A DNA stretch of 15,653 bases from CAYVHB01 sp964450865 (GTDB taxonomy: Bacteria > Bacillota > Clostridia > Saccharofermentanales > UBA5734), in assembly GCA_964450865.1 (NCBI GenBank), contig CAYVHB010000050.1, positions 1 to 15,653 of the forward strand, read 5' to 3'. A model generated the notes under the pieces. That model was not told the origin of the DNA. It saw only the letters and a program-made list of their open reading frames with translations, and searched no databases. A program made the position numbers and the translations under genes. Below are positions 13,232-15,653 of the stretch, in pieces (positions within the stretch are counted from its first letter, which is position 1; each line of letters starts with the position of its first letter).

Positions 13232-13359
13232 CGGGTCATATCCTCCTCCAAACCTGGTGCGGCCAGGCTGCTTGCCCTTCCGCCAAAATTACGGAACGGT
13301 CAGTTATCTGGTTGGTGACAGCAGACAGCTGGCGTTTACCAGGCCAGCGTTAAGGATCA
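13232..13359 (-). other. 128-base spacer between DUF58 and DUF4129 genes
   Basis: No gene was found. A hairpin GCTGGC/GCCAGC spans 13328-13348, and the GCTGGC in the last DUF58 codons (13368-13373) could compete with it for the same pairing partner. At the other end lie a strong GGAGGAGG and a three-codon ATG-ACC-CGG-TGA frame whose stop overlaps the GTG start of the DUF4129 gene. The other spacing in this operon is only 13 bases, so this gap is unusual. Confidence 0.45.
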
Positions 13360-14505
13360 TCACGAAGCTGGCGTACGATCAGGGGCATAGCGCAGGACCG
13401 GCCAGCAGAAGCTATCGATCTCGGCCGGGGGCAGACGATCGGTCTGGCCATCATAGACCGGGACAATCCACAGGCCCTGATAACCCTGGTCCAGGCAATG
13501 CTGCCAGGTCTGGGCCAGCAACTGGCTGCAATTAAGTGAAATCAGCAGCAGGATCGATTCATGGGTCCAGTCAGCCAGGCGATTGTCGACCAGATTAACG
13601 AAATCAGCTGCTTCCTGCGTCAGGTCGAGACGACCCAGTTGTTCATGAACAGCCTGTACATGCTGTGTCGTCTGGCCTGACGAGATGTCCGGACATTCGC
13701 CGGTCGTTATATCCCTGCCATTGCTGACCAGGGCACAGGCGATCCCATCCTCAACCAGCCAGGTACACAAAGAAGCGGCAATCCGGATCCCCTCCTCAAT
13801 CAGTTCCTCTTCGACGACTGCGCTGTCCGGTTCGACATTGAGCAGGATCCGCACAGCCTGCGTGGCTGTGAATTCATTGACGTTCACCTTGAGCTGGCTG
13901 GTGCGGGCTGTCGCCAGCCAGTTGATCGATCTCAGTGTGTCAAAGGACTGATAGTCACGGATGGTGCGAAACTCGAAAGGATCAGCCAGCAAGGAACGTG
14001 TGACGGTTACCGTTCCCCAGAGCTTGCGAAACAGGATATCCAGCGCCTCGCGGCTGATCAGGCGGGGTGTAACAGTCAGGACTGACGGACTGTGCGCGCG
14101 ACCTACCAGCCTGGTGGTCAGCAGGAGATCCGAGCTGAGCAGGTCGATGCTTTTAATGGTATAGCAGCCCCGTTTGTACAAATCAACCTGCAAGGTCCGG
14201 CTCAAGCGCTCATAAAGACCTAGGGCAAAGAGGTCTTCACGGTAATAGTAATCGGTGATGACTGCATGCAGATGATCGGGGAAACCAAGGTTGCGCGATA
14301 CCTGGAAGCGAACCGCCAGCCAGGGCAGGGGCAGGCGCTTGCGACTGGTGACAACCTCGGTCAGCAAGACTGAAGACCCTTCCCGGCCGGCCGGCGCGGA
14401 AAAATCCAGGCTGACCGACAGGTTGTGCTGCCACAATCGCTGGTAGAGCATTCTCTGCAGGATAATCAGGATCAGGAAGACAATTGGAATGCCGATCAGA
14501 ACCAT
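13360..14505 (-). CDS. DUF58 domain protein
   Basis: A 381-residue DUF58-family protein, found next to MoxR ATPases and thought to work with them in folding or assembling cell-envelope or secreted complexes. Residues 1-20 (MVLIGIPIVFLILIILQRML) form one membrane helix. A beta-rich region with LPLPWLAVRFQVSRNLGFP precedes the DUF58 core DPFEFRTIRDYQSFDTLRSINWLATARTSQ (about 178-207), which ends with the LKVNVNEF strand. A von Willebrand A-like fold follows. The family's Arg and Trp residues are present. The start is the ATG at 14505: AGGAG overlaps the MoxR stop, 13 bases upstream, so the genes are translationally close. The membrane helix also begins at that residue. Longer starts run into the MoxR gene and have no family resemblance. 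Confidence 0.9.
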   Translation of the reverse strand: MVLIGIPIVFLILIILQRMLYQRLWQHNLSVSLDFSAPAGREGSSVLLTEVVTSRKRLPLPWLAVRFQVSRNLGFPDHLHAVITDYYYREDLFALGLYERLSRTLQVDLYKRGCYTIKSIDLLSSDLLLTTRLVGRAHSPSVLTVTPRLISREALDILFRKLWGTVTVTRSLLADPFEFRTIRDYQSFDTLRSINWLATARTSQLKVNVNEFTATQAVRILLNVEPDSAVVEEELIEEGIRIAASLCTWLVEDGIACALVSNGRDITTGECPDISSGQTTQHVQAVHEQLGRLDLTQEAADFVNLVDNRLADWTHESILLLISLNCSQLLAQTWQHCLDQGYQGLWIVPVYDGQTDRLPPAEIDSFCWPVLRYAPDRTPAS

Positions 14506-14518
14506 GATCGCCGCGCTC

Positions 14519-15490
14519 CTATTTGGCTGGCCGCTGCCAGTTTTCGGCCGGTACAGCCTGGCCTGCGAGAATCTGGCTGAGGATCTCCCGCGCTGCCCGG
14601 GTCCGGCTGCGGCTGCCACCGCGCAGTATCAGGCGGTGGGCCAGGACCGGGACGGCCAGATCATGAATATCGTCCGGGGTCACATACGATCGTCCGCGAA
14701 TCGCAGCCAGGGCCCGGCTCGTGCGGACAAGGGCAATGCTGCCACGCGGGCTGACACCCAGCGCAACGGCTTCGTGCTCCCGGGTCGCCTCGGCCAGGCG
14801 CAGGATATAGTCCATCAGGGCTTCATGAATAAACAGGCTTTGAATCTGGTGACGGGCCTGCTGGATCTGCTCACCGGTGCAGACCGGGCTGAGACTGATC
14901 AGCGGACTGTCGCCCAGGCTGCGCTGCAGGATTTTCATCCCTTCCTGCCGATCGGGATAACCCATCGGGATCTGGATGACAAACCGGTCAAGCTGGGCTT
15001 CCGGCAGCGGGTAGGTACCCTGGGTCTCGACCGGGTTCTGGGTGGCGATGACCAGGAACGGCTCAGTCAGGATCATGGTCTGGCCGTCAATGCTGACCTG
15101 TTTTTCTTCCATGCATTCCAGCAGGCTTGATTGCGTACGCGGCGTTGCCCGGTTGATTTCGTCTGCGAGCAGGATATTGGTAAACACCGGACCGGGGCGA
15201 AATACAAAGTCGCCGGTTTTGGGCTGATAGACATGCAGACCGGTGAGGTCGGACGGCAAGAGATCCGGCGTGAACTGGATGCGCTTGCAGTCAGCGGCAA
15301 TGGAACGGGCCAGGGTACGGGCCAGCATGGTTTTACCCGTGCCGGGGACATCCTCGATCAGCACATGACCGCCGGTCAGCATCGCCGCCAGCATATATTC
15401 GACCGCCTTTGACCGGCCGACGATGACCTGGGCGATGTTCTGCTTGATACTTTCGGCCAGTTGCTGGACATCCGTCAAAGACTGTGTCAT
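14519..15490 (-). CDS. MoxR-family AAA+ ATPase
   Basis: A 323-residue cytoplasmic AAA+ ATPase of the MoxR type, thought to act as a chaperone that remodels partner complexes with von Willebrand A or DUF58 proteins. Visible motifs are Walker A EDVPGTGKTMLA (46-57), Walker B NILLADEINRATP (105-117), sensor I VIATQNPVETQGTYPLPEAQLDRF (147-170) and the lid with LGVSPRGSIALVRTSRALAA and YVTPDDIHDLAVPVLAHRL. All ATPase residues are intact and the length is normal for the family. The ATG at 15490 has GGGAGGATCC directly upstream; a longer open frame adds 18 residues without similarity. It is the first gene of the operon MoxR-DUF58-DUF4129. Confidence 0.94.
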   Translation of the reverse strand: MTQSLTDVQQLAESIKQNIAQVIVGRSKAVEYMLAAMLTGGHVLIEDVPGTGKTMLARTLARSIAADCKRIQFTPDLLPSDLTGLHVYQPKTGDFVFRPGPVFTNILLADEINRATPRTQSSLLECMEEKQVSIDGQTMILTEPFLVIATQNPVETQGTYPLPEAQLDRFVIQIPMGYPDRQEGMKILQRSLGDSPLISLSPVCTGEQIQQARHQIQSLFIHEALMDYILRLAEATREHEAVALGVSPRGSIALVRTSRALAAIRGRSYVTPDDIHDLAVPVLAHRLILRGGSRSRTRAAREILSQILAGQAVPAENWQRPAK

Positions 15491-15592
15491 GGATCCTCCC
15501 ATAATCAAATTGATATCACCGGGTGCCAGACGCCTGTAGTACAAAGCGATGCCGTTGCATCATCGACCCGCACCTCGCGATTTTCTACGACT

Positions 15593-15625
15593 ATTATAAA
15601 CCTATAAACGGCAAGTAACAGTCAA
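15593..15625 (-). promoter_or_regulatory. Candidate promoter of the MoxR operon
   Basis: On the minus strand TTGACT (15625-15620) and a perfect TATAAT (15598-15593) are separated by 21 bases, longer than the normal 16-18. The -10 is strong on its own, so a weak or activator-dependent promoter is plausible. It would give a leader of about 95 nt before the MoxR ATG. Nothing else is seen in 15491-15653. Confidence 0.4.
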
Positions 15626-15653
15626 ATCAGTCGAAAATCAGTAATTTGGCAGT

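Noticed and set aside
14489..15130. 213-codon + strand frame opposite MoxR and DUF58
   Set aside because: It lies antisense to highly conserved MoxR motifs and has no plausible start or family.

Overview
The window looks like a chromosomal segment of a moderately GC-rich, Gram-positive-type bacterium, most likely an anaerobic Bacillota/Clostridia-like fermenter. The evidence is strong AGGAGG-type ribosome binding sites, a tandem pair of short fluoride-channel genes, a Clostridium kluyveri-like 4-hydroxybutyrate dehydrogenase, and a MoxR/DUF58/DUF4129 envelope operon. I cannot name a genus from sequence alone.

Left part (1 to about 2.6 kb) is accessory in character. It is AT-richer (24 of 60 bases are G/C at 2281-2340, against 44 of 60 at 3001-3060). 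It holds three unrelated single genes on the + strand: a GNAT-like acetyltransferase, an unrecognised 164-residue protein and a YdeI/OmpD-associated family protein. Their spacers carry a three-copy ~20 bp repeat array like an IS21-family transposon end (101-170), a 12 bp tandem repeat and an isolated tRNA T-arm-like motif (1865-1881). A perfectly phased 2 x 20 bp repeat (2571-2610) sits where the composition changes.

Middle part (2.6-7.6 kb): an extended -10 promoter just after the 20 bp repeats leads into a structured leader, then a cbiQ-type ECF transporter T protein and a cbiO-type ATPase, with no substrate-binding component in the window. The two genes are separated by a repeat-filled spacer. 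Convergent to them are two crcB/Fluc fluoride-channel genes on the - strand. The spacer between them can fold into a 108-nt multibranched structure that starts at the upstream stop codon. Divergent from crcB are 4-hydroxybutyrate dehydrogenase and a YbaK-type tRNA deacylase.

Right part (7.6-15.65 kb), all on the - strand: a putative MoxR-type ATPase, DUF58 protein and DUF4129 multi-pass membrane protein form an operon. The last has the TgpA-like layout but no visible transglutaminase domain. Then come a Nudix hydrolase, a membrane family-2 glycosyltransferase and a membrane-anchored protein with about seven propeller-like repeats. An 84-nt stem-loop with a perfect 14 bp outer stem starts at the DUF4129 stop codon. 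This resembles the structure after crcB in layout but not obviously in sequence. The most unusual material is the set of structured or repeated non-coding elements in spacers, plus the altered architectures of the Fluc pair, the DUF4129 protein and the orphan ECF module. No phage, CRISPR, rRNA or complete tRNA gene was seen.
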